Assembly: GCA_900549525.1 (NCBI GenBank)
Contig: UWSJ01000036.1
Coordinates: 1 to 18,154, forward strand
DNA: 18,154 nucleotides
From: an uncultured Coriobacteriaceae bacterium
GTDB lineage: Bacteria > Actinomycetota > Coriobacteriia > Coriobacteriales > Atopobiaceae
Direction: 5' to 3'
The position numbers and the translations under genes were made by a program. The notes beneath the pieces were generated by a model, which did not search any database, was not told where the DNA came from, and was given only the letters and a program-made list of their open reading frames with translations. Shown in pieces: positions 1-7,553 of this stretch (the first letter of the stretch is position 1; each line of letters starts with the position of its first letter).

Positions 1-1746
1 GAGTTCAACCTGCGCGAGGGCGACTGGGGCTACCCTGACGGCGTGGGCCTCGCCATCCAGGCCATGAGCGGCTGGCTCTACAGCGACGACGACGCCACGA
101 CCTACCTGCGCTACGAGGACGAGATCGCCCGCATGCGCACGGGGCTCGCGGACGGCTACTTCGAGCGTCTGCTCGATGACGCCGTGGTCAAGAACGCCTA
201 CGCGTGCTGCGTGGAGGTCGTGCCCACCGAGGGCGGTGCCGGCAGCGGAGCCGAGCGCGCGCGTCTCGACAAGCTGCAGGCCGACATGGGTGCCGAGAGG
301 CTCGAGGAGGTGCGCACGGAGGCTGAGGCCCTGCACGAGGAGCAGGCCCGCCCGGACTCGGCCGAGGCGCTCGCCACCCTGCCGCACCTGGAGCGCGCCG
401 ACATCGGCGAAGCGGCAGACGATCCCGCCACCGAGCTCGTGGACGCCCCGGTGCCGTGCTACCACCACGACATCGACACCCGTCACATCGACTACGTCTA
501 CTGGTACTTCGACCTCGGGCACGTCTCCTTTGAGGAGCTGCCGTACGTGAGCGTGCTGGCAGGGCTTCTCGGCAAGCTCGACACGAAGCGTAGGAGCGCC
601 TACGAACTCGACACGCTCACCGAGTCCAGGCTCGGCAGTCTGTCGTTCTTCACCGAGGTCTACAGCACCGACGACGACCCCGCGAGCGCCCGCCCCAAGC
701 TCGTGGTGGGCGCGAGCTCGCTGTCCGAGAACGTGCGCTGGCTGGCCACGCTGCCCGTCGAGGTGTGGGCCGAGACGCGCTTCGCGGACAAGAAGCGCGT
801 CCGCGACATCCTCGCCCAGCGCAAGCTCGGGATGGAGCAGACCTTCGTGGAGTCGGGCCATGCGGCGGCGCTCTCGCACGTGGGCTCGTACTTCCTCGCG
901 TCGTCCGAGGTGAGCGAGCAGCTGGGCGGCGTGGCGTTCTACCAGTTCCTGAGCGAGCTCGTGGACGACTTCGACGAGCGGTCCGACGCGCTGCTCGAGA
1001 AGCTCGAGGAGCTGGCCCGACGCATCTTCGTGCGCCGGGGGACCGAGATGAGCCTCACCGGCCCCACCGAGGACGTCTCCACGTTCTGGAAGGCCGCTGG
1101 CGATCTTGCACTGGGGGCTGCCGCTGCGGACGACGAGCCCGCGCTCGCGGTGCCCGCGCCCGTGGTGCGCGAGGAGGCCTTCGTCGTGCCCGCCAACGTC
1201 TGCTATGTGGGCGAGGGCATGGCTGGGCTGCCGCTGGGCGTGAAGCTGAGCGGCGCCTGGCGCGTGGCGGCGCAGGCGCTCTCGCTCGACTACCTCTGGA
1301 ACGAGGTGCGCGTGCTGGGTGGCGCCTACGGCTGCGGCTTCCGCTGCACCCCCGACGCGCTGCTGCAGTTTTACTCCTACCGCGACCCGGCGGTCGACCC
1401 CACGGTGCGCCGCTACGAGGCGGCCGCGAAGTGGCTCGCGGCGTGGGACCCCACGCCCGAGGAGCTCGACGGCTACGTCGTGGCGACGGTCGCAGGCATG
1501 GACGCGCCCGTGAAGCCGCGCGCGCTGGGCAGGAGGCTCGACGCGACGCGTCTAACGGGCCGTGACGCAGGTTGGCGCGCCCGCCTGCGCGATCAGACCC
1601 TCGCCACGACGGTCGATGACGTGCGCGCGCTCGCCACGCCCCTCGCCAAGCTTGCCGAACGCCGCGGCATCTGCGTGTTCGGCGGAAAGGCGCAGGTGGA
1701 GGCCAGTGGCCTGGGCCTCGAGACGACCGAGCTCTTCTCGGCGTAG
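1..1746 (+). CDS. M16/PreP-like metallopeptidase, C-terminal part (5' end outside window)
   Basis: The reading frame is open from base 1 (EFNLREGDWG...) to the TAG ending at 1746, so the true start and the N-terminal half lie upstream. The remaining 581 residues resemble the C-terminal half of presequence-protease/M16C insulinase-family zinc peptidases. Visible matches are the helical linker region 'YLRYEDEIARMRTG', the conserved 'YVYWYFDLGHVSFEELPYVSVL' region near residues 165-185, and the C-terminal 'YLWNEVRVLGGAYGCGF' block around 435-450, whose Arg and Tyr contact substrate in this family. The catalytic HxxEH motif is expected in the missing N-terminal half, so activity cannot be judged. 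Members degrade short unstructured peptides, usually in the cytosol. The gene ends 51 nt before the dehydratase gene on the same strand. A shared transcript is possible, but no functional link is evident. The family call is by recalled motif similarity. Confidence 0.85.
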   Translation, partial: EFNLREGDWGYPDGVGLAIQAMSGWLYSDDDATTYLRYEDEIARMRTGLADGYFERLLDDAVVKNAYACCVEVVPTEGGAGSGAERARLDKLQADMGAERLEEVRTEAEALHEEQARPDSAEALATLPHLERADIGEAADDPATELVDAPVPCYHHDIDTRHIDYVYWYFDLGHVSFEELPYVSVLAGLLGKLDTKRRSAYELDTLTESRLGSLSFFTEVYSTDDDPASARPKLVVGASSLSENVRWLATLPVEVWAETRFADKKRVRDILAQRKLGMEQTFVESGHAAALSHVGSYFLASSEVSEQLGGVAFYQFLSELVDDFDERSDALLEKLEELARRIFVRRGTEMSLTGPTEDVSTFWKAAGDLALGAAAADDEPALAVPAPVVREEAFVVPANVCYVGEGMAGLPLGVKLSGAWRVAAQALSLDYLWNEVRVLGGAYGCGFRCTPDALLQFYSYRDPAVDPTVRRYEAAAKWLAAWDPTPEELDGYVVATVAGMDAPVKPRALGRRLDATRLTGRDAGWRARLRDQTLATTVDDVRALATPLAKLAERRGICVFGGKAQVEASGLGLETTELFSA

Positions 1747-1797
1747 GAACTGGCGAAGCGGACAGGGCGGGGGACGGACAGAACAGGGGCGAACCTC

Positions 1798-3192
1798 GTG
1801 GCTGAGGACCCGCGGCTTACGACAAAGATCATCGACCGCTTTGGCGCTGCCGTCACCGACATGGTCGGCGACAGGCCCGACCGCGCGGCGACGCTGCTGC
1901 TTCGCGCCTTCGAGACGAAGCGTCTCCAGACGCGTGCGCTGCCCGAGCGCCGCCAGCTCCCAAGCGGCCGCATCGGCGCCCGCATCGCCCTCGAGGGCGT
2001 CACCGGAGCGCTCGAACACCCCGACGAGGCCGTGCTCACGAGCATCTTCCTGCCCACGGAGCTCTTCCAGGCAATGGGCCTGCGCCCGCTCATCGCCGAG
2101 GCGCTCGCGGACTTCATCACGGGCGCCCGCGCCGAGGAGGGCTTCGTCCGGGCGGCGGAGCAGCGCGGCGTCCCCGAGACGTACTGTTCCTTCCACAAGG
2201 TGCTGCTGGGCGCGGCGGCGGCGCGCGTCCTGGCACCGCCCCGCCTCATCGCCAACTGCTCGGTTGCCTGCGACGCCAATACCACGACGTTTCGCTGGCT
2301 TGCCGACGAACTTGGCAGCCCGCACGTCTACGTGGACGTCCCCTACGAGTACGACGAGGACGCCTGCTCCTACGTGGCCGACCAGCTCCGCGAGCTCGCC
2401 CGCGCGACCGAGGAGACCTACGGACGGGCACTCGACGAGGACGCCCTGCGCACGCACGTGGGGCGCACCCAGGCCACGCTCGACGCCATGGTGCGCACGC
2501 TGCCCCTGCGACGCGGCCGCTACCTGCACAACGACATGGGCCTCGAGATGCAGGAGGCCCTTGCGCTGCACCTTTCGCTCGGCAGCGAGGGAACGCTGTC
2601 CATGGCCGAGCGCATGCTCAAGGACCTGCCCGCCGCCGAGGAGTACCGGGGCCTCTCGCTCACCTGGATGCACGCTGCGCCGTTCTTCTCCTACGCCCTT
2701 CAGCAGATGCTCGACGCCAACGCCCAGGCACAGATCTGCGTCTCGGACATGTGCTTCAACCAGGCAAGCCTGGACGGGTTGGCGCGCGAGAAGGATGGCA
2801 GGCTCGCGATGGGTGCGGACGGTCAGCTTGTGCGCGACCCGCACACGGCCGCCTGGGCACACGACGCGAGCGAGCCGTGGGAGGCCATGGCCGAGCGGCT
2901 CATCAAGAACGCCTTCAACGGGCCGGCGCGGCGGCGCGTGGGACGCATTCGGACGCTTGCCGAGGTGACGGGCTCGGACGGCGTCGTGTGCTTCTGCCAC
3001 TGGGGATGCAAGGAGACCATGGGTGCCTCGCAACTCGCGAAACGCACGCTTGAGGCAGCCGGGCTGCCGGTGCTCGTGCTCGACGGCGACGGCTGCCACC
3101 GCGCCAACAACGCCGAGGGACAGGCGTCGACGCGCATGGGGGCGTTTCTGGAGATGCTTCGCACGCGCAAGGGCGAGGAGGCGGACGCGTGA
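1798..3192 (+). CDS. 2-hydroxyacyl-CoA dehydratase / benzoyl-CoA reductase-type subunit (HgdB/BcrC fold)
   Basis: This 464-residue protein belongs to the family of iron-sulfur dehydratases that remove water from 2-hydroxyacyl-CoA by ketyl-radical chemistry, and of ATP-dependent benzoyl-CoA reductases. Motifs seen are 'FLPTELFQAMGLRP' (residues 84-97), Cys130 in 'ETYCSFHK', Cys154/Cys158 in 'NCSVACDANT', and a C-terminal 'CFCHWGCKE' (398-406) followed by 'GLPVLVLDGDGCHRANNAEG', the usual 'GIPVLxLDxDxxD' end of the family. These cysteines are candidate [4Fe-4S] ligands. The start is GTG at 1798; the upstream ribosome binding site is weak (AGGGGCG). The stop overlaps the GTG start of the next gene by 4 bases, which suggests translational coupling and a 1:1 complex with that protein. 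No CoA-transferase, hydroxyacid dehydrogenase or acyl-CoA dehydrogenase is nearby, so the substrate cannot be named. A double-cubane-cluster-type reductase is an alternative to a true dehydratase. Confidence 0.8.
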   Translation: MAEDPRLTTKIIDRFGAAVTDMVGDRPDRAATLLLRAFETKRLQTRALPERRQLPSGRIGARIALEGVTGALEHPDEAVLTSIFLPTELFQAMGLRPLIAEALADFITGARAEEGFVRAAEQRGVPETYCSFHKVLLGAAAARVLAPPRLIANCSVACDANTTTFRWLADELGSPHVYVDVPYEYDEDACSYVADQLRELARATEETYGRALDEDALRTHVGRTQATLDAMVRTLPLRRGRYLHNDMGLEMQEALALHLSLGSEGTLSMAERMLKDLPAAEEYRGLSLTWMHAAPFFSYALQQMLDANAQAQICVSDMCFNQASLDGLAREKDGRLAMGADGQLVRDPHTAAWAHDASEPWEAMAERLIKNAFNGPARRRVGRIRTLAEVTGSDGVVCFCHWGCKETMGASQLAKRTLEAAGLPVLVLDGDGCHRANNAEGQASTRMGAFLEMLRTRKGEEADA

Positions 3193-5003
3193 CCGAGAAC
3201 GACGAGCTCGCGCGCCGTGAGCGAGCAAGGAGTGGGCGCGCCGACGTCAGGCCTGCGACCGATGCGCCCATGGGCGACGAGCTCACGGTCTACTTCCCCT
3301 GCAAGTACGTGCCGGTGGAGCTGCTCTCCGGCTTCGGTGCCGGCTGCTGGCCCTGCACGGAGGAGGCGACCTCCTTCGAGGAGGCCGACGAGCTTGCCCA
3401 CCCCAACCTGTGCGGCTACGGCAAGAGCCTGCTGGCCCACGCACTCTCCCCCGACGTGCACGCGCTCGTGCTCACGAGCTGCTGCGACGTCATGCGCCGC
3501 GTCTACGACGTCCTGGCCGACACGCACGCGGTCGACTTCCTGTGGCTACTCGACCTGCCGCATCTGCGCGGCCCGCGCGAGGTGGCGCGCTTCCGCGGAG
3601 AGCTGCGACGTCTCGCCGACGCCTTCGCCGCCTGGAGCGGCCGCGAGTTCGACGTTGCCAAGGCGTGCGCGGCATTCGTGCCGCCAGTACCACGCGTCGA
3701 CGACCGCGTGACGCTGCTCGGCGCCCACGGGCCCCTCTCGCTCGTCGACGAGTGCCGAGACGAGCTGTCACTACCGGTCGAGAACGGCACTTGCACCGGC
3801 TGGCGGCTCGTGCAGACGCCCCCGCCCGGCCTCGTGCGCGCCCCGGCACCGGCCTGCGACGCACGCGCCGAGCACGTGCCGGATGACGGCCGGCCCGACC
3901 TCGACCGCTTCCTCGACTGGTACGCCGACGCCCTGCTCAACCAGATGCCCTGCATGCGCATGGTGGATGCGGCGGCGCGCAGCCGGCTCATGGGGGCACC
4001 AGGACAGCACGGCGTCATCTACCACACCATGAAGTTCTGCGACTACTACGGCTTCGAGTACCTGCAGGCGGCGAAGGAGAGCAGGGTTCCCATGCTGAAG
4101 ATCGAGACGGACGGCACACGCCAGAGCGCCGGTCAGCTCCGCACGCGCCTCAAGGCCTTTGACGAGACGCTCCGCGGCATGGCCGAGGCGCGCGACGTCG
4201 CCCGGGCACGCCGCGCCGACGGGCCCACCTACGTGCTCGGCGTGGACTCCGGGTCCACCTCCACCGATGCCGTGGTCATGGACGCAAACGAGCGCATCGT
4301 CGCGAGCGTCATCGTGCCGACGGGCGCCAAGGCCTCGCGAGGTGCCGAGAACGCCATCGAGCAGGTGCTCGCGAAGGCGGGACTCTCCCCCGACGACCTC
4401 ACGCTGCGCGTCGCCACCGGCTACGGGCGTGACGCCATCGTCGGCATGGACTCTGCGATCACCGAAATCACCTGCCACGCGCGCGGGGCGCACTACCTCG
4501 CGCCCGACGCCCGCACGGTCATCGACATCGGCGGGCAGGACTCCAAGGTCATCCACCTCGACAAGGCGGGCGGCGTGGTCAACTTTGTCATGAACGACAA
4601 ATGCGCCGCAGGTACCGGGCGCTTTTTGGAGGCGACCGCACGCGCCATGGAGCTCGATTTGGAGGACTTCTGCCGCGTGGGCCTGGAGTGGAAGCACGAC
4701 GTGAAGATCTCCAACATGTGCACCGTCTTCGCCGAGAGCGAGGTGGTGAGCCTCGTCGCCGACGACACGCCCATCGCCGACATCGTGCACGGGCTCGACA
4801 TGAGCGTGGCCAGCAAGACGGCGGCGCTCGCCAAGCGCGTGAAGGCCGAGCCGGGATACCTCATGACCGGTGGCGTGGCGCAGAACGTGGGCGTGGTGCG
4901 CGCGCTCGAGAGCGTGCTGGGAGCCCCCGTGGCAACCCACGAAGACTCCCAGCTCTGCGGTGCCATTGGCGCGGCGCTGCTGGGTCTCGAGTCGCTGGCG
5001 TAG
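3189..5003 (+). CDS. Fused dehydratase-type subunit and BadF/HgdC-type activator ATPase
   Basis: This 604-residue protein joins two modules. Residues about 30-330 are a second dehydratase/reductase half, with 'YFPCKYVPVELLSGFGAGC' (35-53), Cys56, Cys75 in 'HPNLCGYGK', Cys98/99 in 'TSCCDVMRRVYDV' and Cys284 in 'MKFCDYYGFEY'. Residues about 347-604 are an ASKHA-fold activator, with phosphate-binding 'LGVDSGSTSTD' (350-360), 'ATGYGRDAI', 'VIDIGGQDSK' (444-453), Cys472 in 'DKCAAGTGRF' and Cys511 in 'NMCTVFAESE'. The 39-residue spacing of the last two cysteines equals that of the cysteines carrying the inter-subunit [4Fe-4S] cluster in Acidaminococcus HgdC (127 and 166). The activator part would hydrolyse ATP to push a low-potential electron into the dehydratase cluster. 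GTG at 3189 is preceded by GAGGAGG at 8-nt spacing and overlaps the upstream stop by 4 bases. The activator is normally a separate protein; here it is fused to one dehydratase half. The substrate is unknown. Confidence 0.82.
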   Translation: MTENDELARRERARSGRADVRPATDAPMGDELTVYFPCKYVPVELLSGFGAGCWPCTEEATSFEEADELAHPNLCGYGKSLLAHALSPDVHALVLTSCCDVMRRVYDVLADTHAVDFLWLLDLPHLRGPREVARFRGELRRLADAFAAWSGREFDVAKACAAFVPPVPRVDDRVTLLGAHGPLSLVDECRDELSLPVENGTCTGWRLVQTPPPGLVRAPAPACDARAEHVPDDGRPDLDRFLDWYADALLNQMPCMRMVDAAARSRLMGAPGQHGVIYHTMKFCDYYGFEYLQAAKESRVPMLKIETDGTRQSAGQLRTRLKAFDETLRGMAEARDVARARRADGPTYVLGVDSGSTSTDAVVMDANERIVASVIVPTGAKASRGAENAIEQVLAKAGLSPDDLTLRVATGYGRDAIVGMDSAITEITCHARGAHYLAPDARTVIDIGGQDSKVIHLDKAGGVVNFVMNDKCAAGTGRFLEATARAMELDLEDFCRVGLEWKHDVKISNMCTVFAESEVVSLVADDTPIADIVHGLDMSVASKTAALAKRVKAEPGYLMTGGVAQNVGVVRALESVLGAPVATHEDSQLCGAIGAALLGLESLA

Positions 5004-5029
5004 CGGACGGGCGACGCGGTGCCGGTTGC

Positions 5030-5047
5030 CGCCACCGGCTACGGGCG
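5030..5047 (+). repeat. 18-nt repeat of the activator 'ATGYGR' codons in the gap after the fused gene
   Basis: CGCCACCGGCTACGGGCG occurs at 4412-4429 inside the activator domain and again here, 27 nt after its stop. It lies in the same reading frame and again encodes ATGYGR. The following codons (to about 5090) keep G/C at third positions and read as 'GARDAARIGEWITTQL'. This may be a remnant of a second activator gene or a chance repeat. The rest of 5004-5146 shows no recognisable gene. Confidence 0.4.
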
Positions 5048-5112
5048 CGGGGCGCGGGACGCAGCCCGAATCGGCGAGTGGATCACCACGCAGTTGTCGA
5101 GCGCCCCGGGAT

Positions 5113-5144
5113 GCCGCGCAGCCCCCGTGCCGCGCAGCCCCCGC
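5113..5144. repeat. Tandem duplication of a 16-bp GC-rich unit
   Basis: The unit GCCGCGCAGCCCCCGT (5113-5128) is followed directly by GCCGCGCAGCCCCCGC (5129-5144), with one difference. It sits between the convergent ends of the fused dehydratase-activator gene and the nitroreductase gene and stops 2 bases before the latter's end. It looks like a simple slippage duplication, and no T-run supports a terminator here. Confidence 0.7.
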
Positions 5145-5146
5145 GC

Positions 5147-5794
5147 CTACACCAGGGCGTCCGTCAGGGAGCGCTTGGGCACGTGGTGCACGCTCTCGCC
5201 ATCGCGCCAGTAGTTCGTGGAGCCGTCGGGACTGGCCGAGAGAGGCTCAAGCCGCACCGTCTCGGCAGGACGGCCCAGCGCCACGACCATGAGGGGCTTC
5301 AGCTGCGGCAGGCCCTTCTCGGCCGCCGCCGCGTCAAGGCCCAGTGCCTCGGCGACCGCGGCGTGGTTGAAGGCATGCAGCATGCAGCCGCCGAAGCCCG
5401 CCTGCGTGGCCGCGAGCAGGACGGTCTGCGCGGCGATGCCCTCATCGACCGCAGTGGTGGCGCCCTGGCTCGCGTCGCAGATCACCACGTAGCCCGTCGG
5501 GCGCTCCCCCGGCTCGGGCCCGTCCCACTCGGGCAGAGCGCCGGCCCACTTGAGCTGCGCGAACACGGCCTCCCGCTCTGCGGCGGCACTCACCACGCGA
5601 AAGCGAAGGGGCAGGCGGTTCGCCCCGGACGCCGTCACGCGGGCAAGGTTGACGAGCTCCACGAGCAGCCCTTCGGGGATGGGGTCACCCTCGTCGAAGC
5701 GCCGATAGCTCCGACACCTCCTCACCGTCTGCGCAAAGTCGCTGAGGTCGAAGTCCTGCTCGGCCTCGGCCGCCATCTGCTCGAACTCACCCAT
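5147..5794 (-). CDS. Nitroreductase-family FMN oxidoreductase
   Basis: This 215-residue protein belongs to the nitroreductase-like flavoprotein superfamily (NAD(P)H-dependent, FMN-binding, usually a cytosolic homodimer). Family features are the N-terminal FMN phosphate-binding 'RRCRSYRRF' (residues 25-33), 'ASGANRLPLRFRVV' (55-68, the usual 'SANNxQPWxFxVV' position), 'VDEGIAAQTVLLAATQAGFGGCML' (116-139), and a C-terminal 'LKPLMVVALGRPAE' followed by basic residues. The start is ATG at 5794 with the strong site AGGAAGGAG 5 nt upstream. A longer frame to 5872 exists, but its first codon has no comparable ribosome binding site. The gene is divergent from the sulfatase, with a 184-nt shared upstream region. 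The natural substrate cannot be inferred; quinones, flavins and nitroaromatics are typical of the superfamily. Confidence 0.88.
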   Translation of the reverse strand: MGEFEQMAAEAEQDFDLSDFAQTVRRCRSYRRFDEGDPIPEGLLVELVNLARVTASGANRLPLRFRVVSAAAEREAVFAQLKWAGALPEWDGPEPGERPTGYVVICDASQGATTAVDEGIAAQTVLLAATQAGFGGCMLHAFNHAAVAEALGLDAAAAEKGLPQLKPLMVVALGRPAETVRLEPLSASPDGSTNYWRDGESVHHVPKRSLTDALV

Positions 5795-5941
5795 GGGATC
5801 TCCTTCCTGAAGCGCGCGAGACGAGACAGCTCTGCCTCGAATCTCGAATCCGCCCCTCCTCGTCGTCATCAATCAGACACTCATGATACTGAGAGGGCCG
5901 TCAGCCGCGGCATACAGGGCGCATCTCGGTCGCCAAATGAC

Positions 5942-5947
5942 TAGACT
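5942..5947 (+). promoter_or_regulatory. Candidate -10 box for the sulfatase gene
   Basis: TAGACT in the context CTAGACTGG lies 31 nt before the sulfatase ATG. The same 9 bases occur upstream of prs (15553-15561). I see no good -35 hexamer at 16-18 nt. The call rests on resemblance to TATAAT, position, and the recurrence at prs. Confidence 0.35.
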
Positions 5948-5978
5948 GGGCTGCAAACGTCTCGTCAAAGGAGGACGC

Positions 5979-7469
5979 ATGCCCCAGCTCGAGATTCCCT
6001 CAAAGCCGAATCGCCCCAACGTGCTGCTCGTCATGTGCGACCAGTTTCGCGGGGACTGCCTGGGCTTCGCCAGCCACCCCGACGTGAAGACTCCCAACCT
6101 CGACACCATCGCGGCGCAGGGCACCTTCTTCGAAAACGCCTACAGTGCCTGCCCCACCTGCGTGCCGGCGCGCGCCACGCTCTTCACCGGCAAGACACCG
6201 GCGCACACCGGACGCGTAGGCTACCGCGACGGCGTCACCTGGGACTTCCCGCACATGATGCCGCAGGAGTTCAAGGACAGCGGCTACCAGACGGCCTGCC
6301 TGGGCAAGCTCCACGTGCATCCGCCGCGCCTGGCCTGCGGCTTCGAGACCCTGCGCCTGCACGACGGCTATTTGGGCTGCTTCCAGAACTCCGACGTGCC
6401 ACACTGGATGCACCAGGACGTGCACGACGACTACCTGCGCTTCCTGCGCGAGCACGTCGACCACCCCGTATGGGTGGACAGCACGGGGCCGGAGTGCAAC
6501 TCGTGGGTCTATCACCCCTGGAACTACGACGAGAGCCTGCACCCCACCAACTGGGTGACCGACGAGACGATTCGTTTTCTCGAGACGCGCGACCGCACGC
6601 GACCCTTCTTCTGCATGGCGAGCTACGTGCGTCCTCACCCACCGCTCGACGCGCCCAGGTCGTATTTCGACCTCTACAACGAGCGCGAGCTGCGTGAGCC
6701 TGCCCACGGCGACTGGGACGATGACGAGGCGCGCGAGCGCGACGGCTGGGTCACCAACAGCGTGCACGGCTGCCGCGATGCGACCCTGCGCCACGAGGCG
6801 ATGGCCGGCTACTACGCCTGCATCACGCACGTCGACCACCAGATTGGGCGGCTCATCACGGCGCTCAAGCGCGACGGCTCGTTCAACGACACGATTATCC
6901 TGTTCGTGGCCGACCACGGCGAGATGCTCTTCGACCACGCGAGCTTCCGCAAGCTCCTGCCCTACGAGGGATCCACGCGCGTGCCGCTCATCGTACGCGT
7001 AGGCAAGAACGTGGCCAGAACCGTGCCGCACCGCAGCGACAGCGTGGTGGAGCTCATGGACGTGATGCCCACGCTGCTCGACCTCTGCGGCGTGTCGGCG
7101 CCGAAGGACGTGGACGGGTTGTCACTTGTGGGCGAGATTCTGGGCGAGCGGCCCATCGAGCGCGCCTACGTGCATGGCGGACACGCCTTCACGTACGAGC
7201 AGTCGAATCAGTGGATCGTCACGCCCCACGACAAGTACGTGTGGTTCTCGCAGAGCGGTGTGGAGCGCTACTTCGATCTCGACACAGACCCGCGCGAAGA
7301 GCACGACCTCATTGCCGACCCCGCGCGACAGGAGCGCATCGCGGAGCTGCGAGCGCTGCTTGTGCACGAGCTTGAAGGGCGCGAGGAGGGCTTCGTGCGA
7401 GACGGCAAGCTACACGTGGTCGATCGCGTGACGGAAGTGCTCGAGCACCCGATGGCACCGCGGGCGTAG
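5979..7469 (+). CDS. Cysteine-type sulfatase (alkaline phosphatase superfamily)
   Basis: This 496-residue protein matches family S1 sulfatases, which hydrolyse sulfate esters using a formylglycine made from Cys or Ser. The modification motif is C61-V-P-A-R65 within 'CVPARATLFTG', so it is the Cys type. Metal and active-site motifs are 'NVLLVMCDQFRGD' (14-26), 'CLGKLH' (Lys110, His112), 'YVRPHPPLD' (216-224), 'FVADHGEML' (Asp312, His313) and 'GSTRVPLIVR' (331-340). The C-terminus has the family's 'YFDLDTDPREEHDLIADP'. The start is ATG at 5979 with AAAGGAGG 5 nt upstream; the longer frame to 5883 lacks such a site. There is no signal peptide, so it is cytoplasmic or acts on imported substrates. 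No anSME maturase or sulfated-glycan uptake gene is in the window. In an anaerobe the Cys would need a radical-SAM maturase elsewhere. A phosphonate monoester hydrolase or choline-sulfatase-like activity cannot be excluded. Confidence 0.88.
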   Translation: MPQLEIPSKPNRPNVLLVMCDQFRGDCLGFASHPDVKTPNLDTIAAQGTFFENAYSACPTCVPARATLFTGKTPAHTGRVGYRDGVTWDFPHMMPQEFKDSGYQTACLGKLHVHPPRLACGFETLRLHDGYLGCFQNSDVPHWMHQDVHDDYLRFLREHVDHPVWVDSTGPECNSWVYHPWNYDESLHPTNWVTDETIRFLETRDRTRPFFCMASYVRPHPPLDAPRSYFDLYNERELREPAHGDWDDDEARERDGWVTNSVHGCRDATLRHEAMAGYYACITHVDHQIGRLITALKRDGSFNDTIILFVADHGEMLFDHASFRKLLPYEGSTRVPLIVRVGKNVARTVPHRSDSVVELMDVMPTLLDLCGVSAPKDVDGLSLVGEILGERPIERAYVHGGHAFTYEQSNQWIVTPHDKYVWFSQSGVERYFDLDTDPREEHDLIADPARQERIAELRALLVHELEGREEGFVRDGKLHVVDRVTEVLEHPMAPRA

Positions 7470-7478
7470 GTCGCGGGT

Positions 7479-7539
7479 GGCCCCGCAGGCGCGCCGGGGT
7501 CTCCGCTCGCGCGGGGCCCTGACCGCAGCCTGGCCCCGC
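7479..7539. repeat. Three alternating GGCCCCGC / GCGGGGCC arms between convergent genes
   Basis: GGCCCCGC occurs at 7479-7486 and 7532-7539, and its exact complement GCGGGGCC at 7511-7518, so the middle arm can pair with either flank (8 bp). The element lies between the converging ends of the sulfatase and the HAD phosphatase genes. It could limit transcription from both sides, but no T-run follows either hairpin, so a classical intrinsic terminator is not supported. Confidence 0.4.
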
Positions 7540-7553
7540 CCGCACGTCTTGCG

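Noticed and set aside
1552..3228. Long antisense reading frame (558 codons) opposite the dehydratase subunit
   Set aside because: The product has no recognisable domain and is rich in Arg, Ala, His and Gly. It is the usual open antisense frame of a high-GC gene, and the sense frame has clear family motifs.
3771..4940. 389-codon minus-strand frame opposite the fused dehydratase-activator
   Set aside because: No domain, no credible ribosome binding site, and it fully overlaps a well-supported gene.
4601..5944. 447-codon plus-strand frame spanning the activator end, the gap and the nitroreductase antisense
   Set aside because: It overlaps two supported genes on different strands and has an arginine-rich composition typical of a shifted GC-rich frame.
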